Shown here piece by piece: positions 41,248 to 51,860 of a stretch of 64,000 bases of DNA. The notes below the pieces were generated by a model. It did no database searches and was not told where the DNA came from. It saw nothing but the letters and a program-made list of their open reading frames with translations. The DNA lies in assembly GCA_001600695.1 (NCBI GenBank), contig BCKQ01000003.1:1277934-1341933 (forward strand). The letters are read 5' to 3'. The number at the start of each line of letters is the position of its first letter. Position 1 is the stretch's first letter. The position numbers and the translations under genes were made by a program. The DNA is from Ascoidea asiatica (taxonomy: Eukaryota > Ascomycota > Saccharomycetes > Ascoideales > Ascoideaceae).

Positions 41248-43080
41248 TTATAAAAAATTTGATTGAATTTCCCAAATATTTAAACATTCATTAACAAATT
41301 TCTTTTTATCTAATTTATCTTCTCCACTTTTAATAAAATTAAATTCAAAATCTCTTCCTCCAAATGAAAAATTTGCTTGAATATCCATTTTTATACCCAT
41401 ATTTTCTGTTGAAACAAATTCGGCATTTTCTTCAATTGCTTTTTGTTCAACATCATCATCATCTTCCTCTTCTTCTTCTTCTTCTTCTTCTTCATTCTGA
41501 CTAAAGTTTTCTTCATCTTCATCTTGTTCTCTTAATTTTGAATTTGAATTACTTAATGGACTATTTGAATTAATTTTTTTATTATTTAATTTTAAATTTT
41601 TCTTATTTTTTAATGGTCTATTTATTTCAAACATTTCTTCTTTTGCACTTAATGGTTGTACATTTAATGGTGCAATTCTTGTAAATTCTCCTGGAAATAC
41701 ATCTGTTACATGTGGTGTATTTGGATTTTTTACTCCATTTTTTTTAAAAATTGGTAATTTTAATTCTGTCTTTTTAATATTATTTTCTTGTTTTTGTTTT
41801 TGATTTTGTTTTTGTAACATTTGTGATTGAGATTGTTGTTGAAATTGTCTAAAATATGGATGATTAAATGTTGAAGATTTTGGTGTATTTAAATATGTTG
41901 ATGAATTTGAATTTATTTTTCCTGATAAATTTTTAATATTATTAATTGTATTTATATTATTAAGTTGTGTAAAATAATTATAATAATATGGATAAAGATT
42001 TTTAAAAGAAAGTGAAACTGAAGTTTGTGGAATTGGATTATTAAAATTATTATTATTAGTGCTAAAAGGTGTAAAAGCATTTGCAGTATATGGACTATAA
42101 AAATTTATATTTGAATTTCCTGTTGTAGTTGAACTTAAATGTGATTGATTTATTGAAGATATTGGATTTATATTATGATAATTAGATAATTTTATATTTG
42201 ATTTCATTTTAATTGGAGCTGATTGAATAGAATTATTAACTAAATTTAGATCTGTAGCTAATTTTATATTAATTGGAGCAGGTGGAGCTTTTCTTCTTTT
42301 TGTTAAATTTTTTGAAAATGATGAATTTTTTAATCTTGCAGATATTGGATAAGATTCTGAATTATTAGAAATTGAAGATTCTTTCTCTTCTTTTTCTTTT
42401 TGTTTCTTTTCCTTTTCCTTTTCTTCTTTTTCTTCAATGGTTTCATTATCTAATTGTTCTTCTTTAATGGTATGATTATTTTGTTCTAACATTATAGAAA
42501 CATCTCTTTTTTTTGGATTAATTTTATAATTTGAATTACTAGTTGAATTTGAATTTGAATTTGAATTTGAATTTGAATTTGATTTTAAAGATTTATAAGA
42601 TTTTAATTGTTGTGAGAAAGAATTTGATAAAGGAGTATTACAAGCAGAAATTGAAATATTTTTTTTAAAATTTAATCTTCTTGAATTAATTAATTCTCTT
42701 TGATGAGCTTCAATAGATTTTGATAAATATAAAGTATTTTTCATTTCTGCACTTAATGGAGGTAAACCTGGTGATAAACATTGTATAGCATAATTTTCCA
42801 TTGTTTTTGGTTTTAAAGTAATTGTTTGTTTTTTAATATTTGTATTTGAACCTTGAATAAATTTTGAATTATTATTTGAATCTGGATTTGAATTTGAATT
42901 TGAATTTGAATTTGAATTTGAATTTGGAGTTGAATTACTTTGTGAATTGTTGGTATTATTATTGTTATTGGTAGTATTATTATTATTATTATTATTACTA
43001 TTATTATTTGTAATATTTGTATCTTGGATTTGAATTTGAGGTAAATTTGAATTATCTTTAATTTGAATTGAGACTGACAT
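41248..43080 (-). CDS. Unknown low-complexity protein, possibly a nuclear regulator
   Basis: The 610-residue product is mostly Asn/Ser-rich, with four short ordered blocks. These are NYAIQCLSPGLPPLS with a following QRELINSRR (about residues 92-135), KRRKAPPAPINIKL (about 260), FPGEFTRIAPLNVQPLSAKEE (about 465-485), and a C-terminal FSFGGRDFEFNF before a 25-residue helix. An acidic run of Glu and Asp (about 535-555) precedes the end. Ordered short motifs in disordered sequence, with a basic patch, are typical of yeast transcriptional regulators. Kinship with Stb1, Msa1 or Whi5-type cell-cycle regulators came to mind but could not be supported. The ATG at 43078-43080 opens MSVSIQIKD. Confidence 0.75.
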   Translation of the reverse strand: MSVSIQIKDNSNLPQIQIQDTNITNNNSNNNNNNNTTNNNNNTNNSQSNSTPNSNSNSNSNSNSNPDSNNNSKFIQGSNTNIKKQTITLKPKTMENYAIQCLSPGLPPLSAEMKNTLYLSKSIEAHQRELINSRRLNFKKNISISACNTPLSNSFSQQLKSYKSLKSNSNSNSNSNSNSTSNSNYKINPKKRDVSIMLEQNNHTIKEEQLDNETIEEKEEKEKEKKQKEKEEKESSISNNSESYPISARLKNSSFSKNLTKRRKAPPAPINIKLATDLNLVNNSIQSAPIKMKSNIKLSNYHNINPISSINQSHLSSTTTGNSNINFYSPYTANAFTPFSTNNNNFNNPIPQTSVSLSFKNLYPYYYNYFTQLNNINTINNIKNLSGKINSNSSTYLNTPKSSTFNHPYFRQFQQQSQSQMLQKQNQKQKQENNIKKTELKLPIFKKNGVKNPNTPHVTDVFPGEFTRIAPLNVQPLSAKEEMFEINRPLKNKKNLKLNNKKINSNSPLSNSNSKLREQDEDEENFSQNEEEEEEEEEEDDDDVEQKAIEENAEFVSTENMGIKMDIQANFSFGGRDFEFNFIKSGEDKLDKKKFVNECLNIWEIQSNFL

Positions 43081-46000
43081 TTTTGATAATATTTATATAA
43101 AAAAAAATAATTGTAAAAATAAAATAAAAGTAAGTTTTATGAATTTGATAAAATTTGATTAAGTATTACTGTAGTGTTGAATGTAAAAGTAAAAATAATA
43201 AGATATAATAAGATATAATAGGAAAAAAATGTAGGAGAAGATTATTTGAATTTAAGTAATCGTTTTTAAAGAATATTTGAATAAACGAAACAATGGATGT
43301 GATAATATATTTGAGATTATATTTAATGAATTATTGAACAAATAACTTTTGGATTATTGAATATAATGATAAAGATTAACGATGTTTAAGATAAAATAAA
43401 TTAATACAATTTTTTTAAATGATACAATAAAGGAGATCTTTAAATATTTTGTTTTTTTCTTATATAATTTGATTCTTTCTTTGTTTATTTATTTACTTGA
43501 TTGTTTGATTATTTGATTATTGTAAATATATTTATGGATAAATTACTTTATAAAAGGGGAAAGTTATAAGTAATTTACAAATTTTATTTCAATTTTAGTT
43601 TCATATATGATTAACAATTTACAAATTCAAATAATATAAAACAAATAATATTATATTAATATTATATTAATATTATATTAATATTGTATTAATATTTTAA
43701 TATTTTTGTTTAAAAATACTTAAAAGTATTAAAAGTATTAAAAGTATTGAGAGATTATTGAAAATCAATAGAAAGAATAAAAAATAAAGAGATTGATGTT
43801 GATGATAATGATAATGATGATGATGAATATGGAGATAGATTAATAGATTAATTAATTAATTAATTGATTGATTGATTAAATGATTATAAATGTGAATTAG
43901 TGATATAAAATAAGGACTAATATAAATTTTAAAAATGTATAGATGTATAGAAGTATTGTAAGGGAGAATAATTTTAAATTAATTAATGATAAATTCTTAT
44001 TTGAATCCTTTTTGAATACAAATTTGAATTTAATTTAAAACTATAGTATTAATATTAATATTAATATTAATATAATTTATATTATAATTCTTCTTTGATG
44101 AAGATCTTTTTAATAAATTTATAAGTAGAGTAAGTAGAGTAAGTAGATCAAGTTTTAATTATGAAAGATGTAAGTAATATTCTTATTTAAATTACTTTGT
44201 TTTAATATTTTTAAACAAAAGTTATTTTATTAGATAAATGAAATATGAAACTTTTATTAGTTTCAATTATGTAACCGTTTTAATACAATATAATATAATA
44301 CAATAACTATGATATAATAGAATTGATACTTTTTAAAGATACAAGAGTATTAATTATTATGAGAAGTTATGAAATTGTTTTATAATTTCACATTTCTTCA
44401 ATGAAATTATTCATTCATTTCTTTGATTCATTTCTATATTTGTTCATATTTATTTTTATTTCTCTTTTAAAGCTTTATTTTCAATATTTTTATTTCCTTT
44501 TGGTAATATTTTTTACTTTTATGTGCTTTGATTCAAGATTGTGAGTGTTGAGAGTATTTTCACGGACCTTACAGAAAAAATCGAGTGCATGTGGGAAAGA
44601 GCAGAAAACACATAAGGCTGGTGTGTGGCTGGAAATAACATATTGAAGTATGTGTGTTCGGTGCACTAGCCATCAATTGTTAAGCATTATTACTTTTTAT
44701 GAAGTCTACAAGCCATATACAAGGCTAGTATCAATACTTACTTCAAAATAGTCCATGAATGTGGCTCGTAAGCAGGTCATACGCTGCAGTACAGCCCCAG
44801 GCAGCAGGCGATGTCAATTTCAAAATCTGAAACATCGGCGGGAACGCGAAGTTGCGCCAAAACACAGCCCTTAAACAGCTGTGTCTTACACAAAATACCG
44901 TTTCAAACAGGGAAATATTAGTGTGTCCCATTTAAAGAAGTATTTTGGTTCCTTGTTAGCCTGTTTCAGCTGTTTCAGAGTACAATTCTATTCCGATTGG
45001 GACCTTTCCACGCAGTTTCAGTCTCAAAACGACTTTTTTCCAGTTTGTTTTACGTCTGAGCCGTGTTTGAGGTTCAAATTCAAAATGCTCAATTTGAGCC
45101 CGTCCTTAAAAATAGAATCCGCTGACGTAAGCAGCTTTTTTTGGTTTACTTTTGCTTTTTTTTTTCAGATTTGATTATGTAAAAGTAAATATAAGGAGAT
45201 AATTAATCAAGAAATACTTAAAATTTTACTAGTTATATTGTACGGATTTAAAAGTACTTTTTGAATTTATAAATACAAATAACAACAGAAAGAAACACTT
45301 TGTATTTAAGGGTTTTTGGAATAATAAATTTACCATAATATGAGTAGTCATGTGATATACGACCAGATAGAGCTATTTTGAATGAAGATTCCCGATTAGG
45401 AAATACCCGTTTCTAAATCAAATTTTTAGGTTTTGGAGACCAAAACTGCGGGTCTTTTGTTTTTTAACTTGTTACCTGTTAAATATACAAAATGATTAAT
45501 TCTATTGATCTAACTTACAGTAATTCTCATATTTTCAATTTCATAAATCAGATTTATTAATGAAAATAAATTACAGAAAAAAGAGTTTATAAGCTAACAG
45601 TTACATTACAATTCTCCTTTATGTGCTGGTTTTGTTACACTTTATTGTATCTTATCCGATAATATTCTTAATTCAAGTTATTAAATACTTTATGCAATAT
45701 AAATTTGTAACTTTCTATATTTATTAAAATACTGTTCACTTAAAGTACAATAATTGTACATAAAAATATATGCAAGAAGTATAAGCTCTTTAATCTCATC
45801 AATCTTTAATAATTAACCACAAGGTTGCATTCAATTTTGTAAATCGTTCCTCCTTTAATTTCTTTTGAAATTGTAATTTACTTTAAATTTATAATCTCGA
45901 ACCAATAGAATTAGATAAAGTAACATAAGAAGTAAAGTAAGTAATAGTTTTTTTAACAAAGATTTATGAAATCATGTTGTTTCATTGTATTTTTGATTCA

Positions 46001-47167
46001 ACTCTCATTTAAATTAGCTAAATTTCCAAACTCTTTTATGAAAAACAAAACTTATTTGGAATACTTTTTTCCAAAACAATTCTCCTTTTTACTTTCATTT
46101 GTAATTTTATCCTATGCTTTGTAGTTTCACTCTAGCTTATTTCATTTTTACTTAGCTTTCCAAAACTAAGCTTAGAAGCTTTATAAGTTTGATTTAAGAA
46201 TTACATTGATTTTATTCATTCACTCCATATTAAATTTCTTTAATCCTTAATTAAATATTTTATTAATTGAAAAGCCCAAATCTGGTTTTACTTCAATACA
46301 ATTTCATAATTATAATAAAAACTAATTGTAACATTAATGGAATGCTATTTAAGCCATCTAAAATTCTGGAATGATGGTACCTTATAAAACTTTCCATTCA
46401 CCGCCAACGCCACCGCCACTTTTATCTAATCACTGCACTAAAAAATTCTAACATTGTGTTCATCAGCCCCACTTAGGTTTATCCGCGGTAGAAGAAATTT
46501 AATACGAAATAAAATTTAACTTAAGTTTAATTAACATAACATTTGATAAATTCCTTGGATTTAAGTTAACCGTTGGCGAGAAAATGCTTTGATAACTGAT
46601 TACATAATAACTTAAGTTTGTCAAGTAATTAATTAATTAATTAAGTAATTTATCAGTTGATTATTTTATCAATTAATTAATGCAATCAATAAATAAATTA
46701 ATCTCCAATTTAATTAACAATTTAATTAACAATTTAATTAACAATTTAATTAACAATTTAATTAACAAATACGTTAGCCTTACATCAATTGAATATATTA
46801 ACAGATTAATTAATTAAATATGTAATAAATCAATCAATGCCGAAGTTAATTAAACTTCTCAACGGTCACAAGTTGTCAATTACAAACAATCGATAATAAC
46901 ATTTTGAATTTTATTAAAAATCTACAATTCTCCTGGATAACAAATTCCTATTAATAAAGTATTGATAAATGAATTTCATATCAATTCAATCAAAAAAAAA
47001 AAAAAAATTGATTAATTCTTTATTCTTTATATTCTCTTCATTAATTATTTTTTTTCCAATTTTAACTCCTTATTTCTATAATTAGTCATCATTACTTACT
47101 CTTTATTTAAATCATAAAACAATCTCTTTTTTTCTTTGATTTCAAAAATCACCTCCTGATTAGGTAC
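43081..47167. other. 4.1 kb gene-free region upstream of the retroelement
   Basis: No plausible gene. 43.1-44.5 kb is A/T-rich with short repeats (TTAATA, GATGAT). 44,560-45,140 is a markedly GC-richer island with the largest chance frames. 45.2-46.9 kb is A/T-rich again, with five perfect 12-bp CAATTTAATTAA units (46706-46765). It may be the long promoter of the 41248-43080 gene, or decayed sequence. Confidence 0.45.
46706..46765 (+). repeat. 12-bp perfect tandem repeat x5 (CAATTTAATTAA)
   Basis: Five identical 12-bp units, each containing TTAATTAA-type dyads. They lie about 400 bases before the 5' LTR. Confidence 0.95.
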
Positions 47168-47945
47168 TGTTGACAGAAATGCTTCAACAATCATTTTTGA
47201 CCTCAGTTCTTTAATACTAAGTTATGATCCCGTAATTATTTTTTTGTTTTAATTTTTTTATGTGTTTCAATTTTTATTATCTGTTTCACTTTTTTAATTC
47301 AATTTTTATTATGTGATTTAATTTTTATTATCTGTTTTAATTTTTTGTTTCAAATTTTATCACGTGATTAATTTGTATATTTATTGTTTTATATTTTCGT
47401 GTTTGTTTATTTATTTTTCCATTAGGCAGTTCTTTGTTTACATTTCGGAGACCAGCATGATATATAAAGAGATATTGAAACACTTATAATTATTTTAATT
47501 TCATTTTAGTTTATTTTTCAAATTATTATTAATCTTTATTATTTATATCACATGTCAAATAACTTAATAATTTTACCTTTCCCCTCCTTAATTGTAACAA
47601 CTAACCAATTTGAAAATAATTTTGGACTTTATCTCTCTCCTATTTCGGAATTTTATGTTCAACGTAAAGACACAATTTTTTTTATTGCTGATTCAAGTGA
47701 TATTTCTATTAATAATAAAAGTAAAAGAATGTTTCAAAACTTAATTAATGCAACTGCAATTCGTATAATCATTTCAAAAAAAAAAAAAAAACAAATTACT
47801 ATAAAAAGCTTTAATCTTGTTCTTTTTTTCTTTTAAATTTTATTAATTTATGAATTATCATCATTCAATTTGTTTTGAACAACCTCAACTTATTAATAAA
47901 TATTATTTGTTAATATTGAATAAAGAAATCTGATTTTTGTAAACA
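47168..47945 (+). repeat. 5' LTR (778 bp)
   Basis: Begins TGTTGACAG and ends TGTAAACA. It aligns along its whole length with 53337-54078. It contains TCACGTGA (about 47,358-47,365) and a TATATAAAG box (47461-47469), likely the promoter. An open frame at 47552-47836 lies inside the LTR. The 3' LTR copy of that frame is broken, so it is not counted as a gene. Confidence 0.92.
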
Positions 47946-47952
47946 AAAAATG

Positions 47953-47969
47953 TGGTGGTCCCTAGAAGG
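47953..47969 (+). other. tRNA primer-binding site of the retroelement
   Basis: TGGTGGTCCCTAGAAGG starts 8 bases after the LTR. Its reverse complement ends in ACCA-CCA form, with discriminator A, an acceptor strand pairing with 5'-GGTCCCT and a T-stem C at the right place. It therefore fits the last 17 bases of a tRNA. This is not the initiator-Met primer used by Ty3. The isotype is not determined. Confidence 0.7.
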
Positions 47970-48485
47970 AAATTTCACCAATTTTATTGTTTTCTGTTTC
48001 AAAATTTATTATCAAATATCACAGTGTTGGTAATAATGTGGGTCGAATTAGCTGCAAAACATCTTCTTCATCACAGTATCCATTTCATCTAATTACATAT
48101 CTTTTTAATTAATCAATTTTATTAAATGGCATATAGTTGCTAGATTCATTTATTATCATATACTATTTTCAATTATTATTATCAGATCCGTGCTTTATTT
48201 CAATTACTATAAATCTTTATTGATCTATTATTCATTCTCATTAACTATAATATATTCAGAACTACTTTTATTCTAATATACTATTATTGCTAGATTCTTA
48301 TATTAAGCATCACTTATTATATTATCCAATATTACATACTATCACCCTTTTGCTATTACTGTTATTCAAGCTTAACTACAACTATTTCAAAGCTTTAAAA
48401 CCAATATTTATTATCTCTTATATCCCTGCAGATAAACTACTAAAAAAAAAAAAAAAAAAACAACTCTATTTAACTATTTATCATC

Positions 48486-49500
48486 ATGTATTCACCTCCA
48501 GATTCACCAACTTCACCAATCTTACCTATTCACGCTGGACTACCAGCAGGAAGTGAGTTCAATGCATTCAAAATATTTTTTCAATAAGGACAATTCCCTA
48601 ATTATATTCCACTTACAGTCGGAGACATTCCTGACTGGGCAATGATCAATAGTTATTTTAAGGGTTTCAAGGATCATTGCCAGGTATACTCAATTCCTGA
48701 ATATTCAATTATCAACCTTTTAAAAGAAAAAGATTCAAAGAAGCTACACATGTTTTTTACAGTGTTATTCTTACTGTATGAAAGAACATATAAAATTAAT
48801 TGGAATCTCTAAGATGCTGCACTAAAAAGAATGCCTAAGCCAATCAGAAGGGATAATGAATTTAAGGCTACTTTAGAAAAAAAGTATACCGATCTAAAAT
48901 CAAGCTCAAACGAAGAATACAATTTTGAAATCAGTACTTTAGTTGCAATCATTGACTATATGATTGATGACCAAATAAGTTTGGGAAATAAAATTCCATG
49001 GAGAACAATCTACGATTTTTTCAGATCAAAGTACCGCTTCCTATTCACTTTAACTATACCACATTTCCGTAAATTACATCAAGAACTTTCTTCAAACAGG
49101 AAAATTGGTAACCCTGATAAAAATTGGCAACTATTTAGGTAGAAACTTGAAGAAAATTTATCATTTGCAACTCATGATCCATCTAATCCACATTTCTCAT
49201 ATNAAAAATCTCATANAAAATCTCNACAANTAGAATCACAGTATGATTCTACCTCAAATTATAACTCTAACTCAACTAAATTTCCAAAAACAAACAATAT
49301 CTCACAAACAAATGAATCAACTTCAGAATCTGGTTCTTATGCTTCTTCTATAACTAGTGATGATGGTCCAAAATACTTAAAAGATAACAATAAAGATCTA
49401 CCTGAAGATTTTATCAGCGATTTCAAAAGTCTTAGTATAAATGTTTCCAAAATTTTAAATCAAAATAGAGAAAGACCATCTTTTAAATCTAATGGCTTAT
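48486..49500 (+). pseudogene. Gag-region remnant of the retroelement
   Basis: The frame opens at the ATG at 48486 with a Pro/Ser-rich start and reads Gag-like hydrophilic sequence. It has in-frame stops at 48585 (TAA), 48810 (TAA) and 49140 (TAG). The longest open piece is 48831-49142, a helical capsid-like part. Four undetermined bases (49203, 49216, 49225, 49230) lie after the third stop. The frame leads into a zinc-knuckle-like Cys/His stretch at about 49,502-49,545, which is cut by a frame change in a T7 run (49505-49511). Confidence 0.7.
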
Positions 49501-50391
49501 CATGTTTTTTTCTGTGGAACAAATGGACAACATTTGAGGGAGTGCTCTGATATAACTCATTATGTATCTGCCGGAATTATTACTTTTATTAACGGTCGAA
49601 TTGGTGATAAATTTGGGAAATGGGTCCAGCTTTCTAGTATTCCTTATAAGAATTCAGATACCTTCAAATCATTACTCGATCCTCAAAAAAAGAAAGCTGA
49701 AGTTGAACTCAGAGATTTTAATCCTGATGATGTTTTAAAACTAACTGATTTCTTTGTCAAAGCTGCCAAAAGACATGCTGAATCCAATTTAACAGATTCT
49801 GAACAACTCAAAAGGGCTTCTCATTCGCCAAAAATTAGCAACCTACTCAATGCATTAAGTGTAGAAAATAATAAACCCAGAGAAAAGAGATATCCCTTTC
49901 GTAGTCAACGTTACAGTGATGTTAGGTTATCTCCTGCTGAAGAAGAAGAATTTATTGACTTAATATTAGACACTCCTGTTTCTATTAGTATAAAAAACCT
50001 TCTAGGATTAAATAATAGATCTTTGGTACAAAATATTATCAATAAAATTAAATCAAAATCAAGACCTTTTGTTGATGCTAAAGAATCTCCTACCTCAGAT
50101 AATATGAAAATAGGTAAAGTTCTCGTGGAAGAATCTGATGGAAAATGGTTAATTCCTGAAACATGTCATTATGACCCTGATTGTTTACTTTTACTTCAGA
50201 ATGCCTGGTTTGCCGCTCCTCTTATTAAATTTCAATGTAAAATAAAATTAAACACTGAGTACATCACTCTAGATCGAGGTGCACAAATGAGTTTCATAAC
50301 TACCAAGGCTGTAAAAATGCTTGGTATTGAAGTTTACCCAACAGAAACCGCTGGAATTGCTTTCGATAATAGGAAAATTCCATTTAATTGA
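49492..50391 (+). pseudogene. Protease-region remnant of the retroelement
   Basis: Opens in the +1 frame relative to Gag, with the second half of a zinc-knuckle-like CGTNGQHLREC stretch (the His is one place off the usual spacing). It runs into a retropepsin-like domain near the end. The catalytic triad is D-R-G-A at 50272-50283, where D-S/T-G-A is expected, followed by the typical hydrophobic MSFITTKAV and a MLGIEV turn. The frame ends in three stops clustered at 50389-50400, after which the same frame continues into polymerase sequence. Some of its length may be a Gag-Pol junction spacer. Confidence 0.7.
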
Positions 50392-50400
50392 TAAACATAA

Positions 50401-51440
50401 TTTATTATCACGATCAATGATGTAGACTTTGGTGTTAAAGCCTATGTGTTGGAAGATGATACAATTTTCGATATTAGTCTTGGTAACAATTTTTTCCTTG
50501 TAAATGGATTCAAAATGGAGTCAAGAATAGTGGATGCTAATACAAACGGTGGTGCTCCAATTAATGTGATAATTTCATTCTTGATACCAACCTCTACATC
50601 CTTTGAAGCAATATATTCTTATATTAAACTTTATCCTAAAACAAAAAAACTAATCCCTCCAGGAAATGCTATAACCAAATCAATAAAAAGTGAATGTTAT
50701 GTTATAAAAAAATCGATAGCAACACCACCTGCAGTGAAAGATATAAGTGAACAAGAATTTTACACAATTTGTCCTCCAGGGCTTCCCGAAGGAATTCGCA
50801 AACCAATGTTAGCTGAAATTAAATCAATGAAATTAAGAGAAGTTTTTAAATTTGAAGGGGACATGCCTGGGAAAGCAAAAATAGTTCCAATTCATCAAGA
50901 ATTCAGCAATATTGAACCATGGCAAAATCATCCATATCCAATACCATTGTCACTTAAAGCTCAAGCTATCAATCAACTACAAGAAATGGTAAGAACCGAG
51001 CAAGTGAAGCACTCAAATTCTAGTTATAATAATGCTGTCATCTTTAAGGAAAACCTAATGGAAAATTGAGAATGCTCGAAGACTTAAAAACAATAAATAA
51101 TTATGCTTAGGATACAAATTTGAAAATGGTAAAAGGAAAATTCCTCAAGATGCTGTTGAAAACATAAAAGAACTAAAAAAACCTACAACTATTAAGGAAG
51201 TTCGATCCATTCTTGGGGTGTTAAATTTTTATCGATCATTTATAAATACTATTGGTTATATTGCTGAACCATTGTATGCTTTACTTAAAGTTAAATCAAA
51301 TGTCAAAAATACAACAAAAATAATCGATTCCTGGGACGAGTCGTGTTCAAATGCTTTAGAATTATTAAAATCCAAGGTCATTGCTAATGAAGGGCTTGAC
51401 GGATATCAAGAAACTCGAACAACTGCTTTAGTTTGTTTGC
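50401..51440 (+). pseudogene. Reverse-transcriptase remnant lacking the catalytic palm
   Basis: In frame with the protease piece, it reads the protease end (ISLGNNF) and then the RT fingers, with PYPIPLSLKAQAINQL and SNSSYNNAVIF. It stops at 51067-51069, shifts frame to the fingers motif GKLRMLEDLKTIN (51,060-51,098), and then jumps straight to LGYKFENGKRKIP and the thumb-connection motif TIKEVRSILGVLNFYRSF (51,107-51,245). Everything that should lie between is missing, roughly 120-150 residues including the YxDD catalytic aspartates. The element cannot make an active reverse transcriptase. Confidence 0.8.
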
Positions 51441-51860
51441 GATGCTAGTTTTAGAGGTTGGTCTGCTATCTTATGTCAACTTGACATACCTTATATTGAC
51501 TTTGAGAAGATTGATGCTGGTATGGTATTAAATGCAAAGAAATTTTTATTACAGTTTGAATCTGGACATTTTTCTGATGGTGAGAAAAATCGTGCAATTC
51601 ATGATCTTGAAGCCTTGGCTATTAGAAGGGGAATAGAAAGATTCAAGTACTATCTCCCTCCAAACATAGTAATACTTTCTGATAATAATGCAACAGTAAA
51701 ATCTGTAGATAAAATCAATCCTGCCACATTTCCCAATACTATTATCAGCAGGGCTTTCACAGTCATATCTCAATTCAATTATAAAATCTTTCATATCAAA
51801 GGTAAAGATAACCCAGCTGATATATGGTCAGGAATATCCGAAGTATTTGATCCAGACTTA
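51441..51860 (+). pseudogene. RNase H remnant of the retroelement
   Basis: The RNase H acids are present in order: Asp at 51441 (in VCDAS), Glu at 51609 (in DLEALAI) and Asp at 51681 (in LSDNNAT). The family's HIKGKDNPAD segment follows at about 51,790-51,820. The first Asp block is in a different frame from the thumb sequence upstream, so the protein is broken there. From 51522 the frame is open through to integrase. Confidence 0.8.

Noticed and set aside
44743-45174. Frames of 62 and 97 codons on opposite strands
   Set aside because: GC-richer intergenic island, no recognisable protein, one without an ATG start.
47552-47836. 94-codon ATG frame inside the 5' LTR
   Set aside because: The matching frame in the 3' LTR has a stop and frame changes, and the frame ends in a poly-Lys run from an A tract. 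Best seen as LTR sequence.
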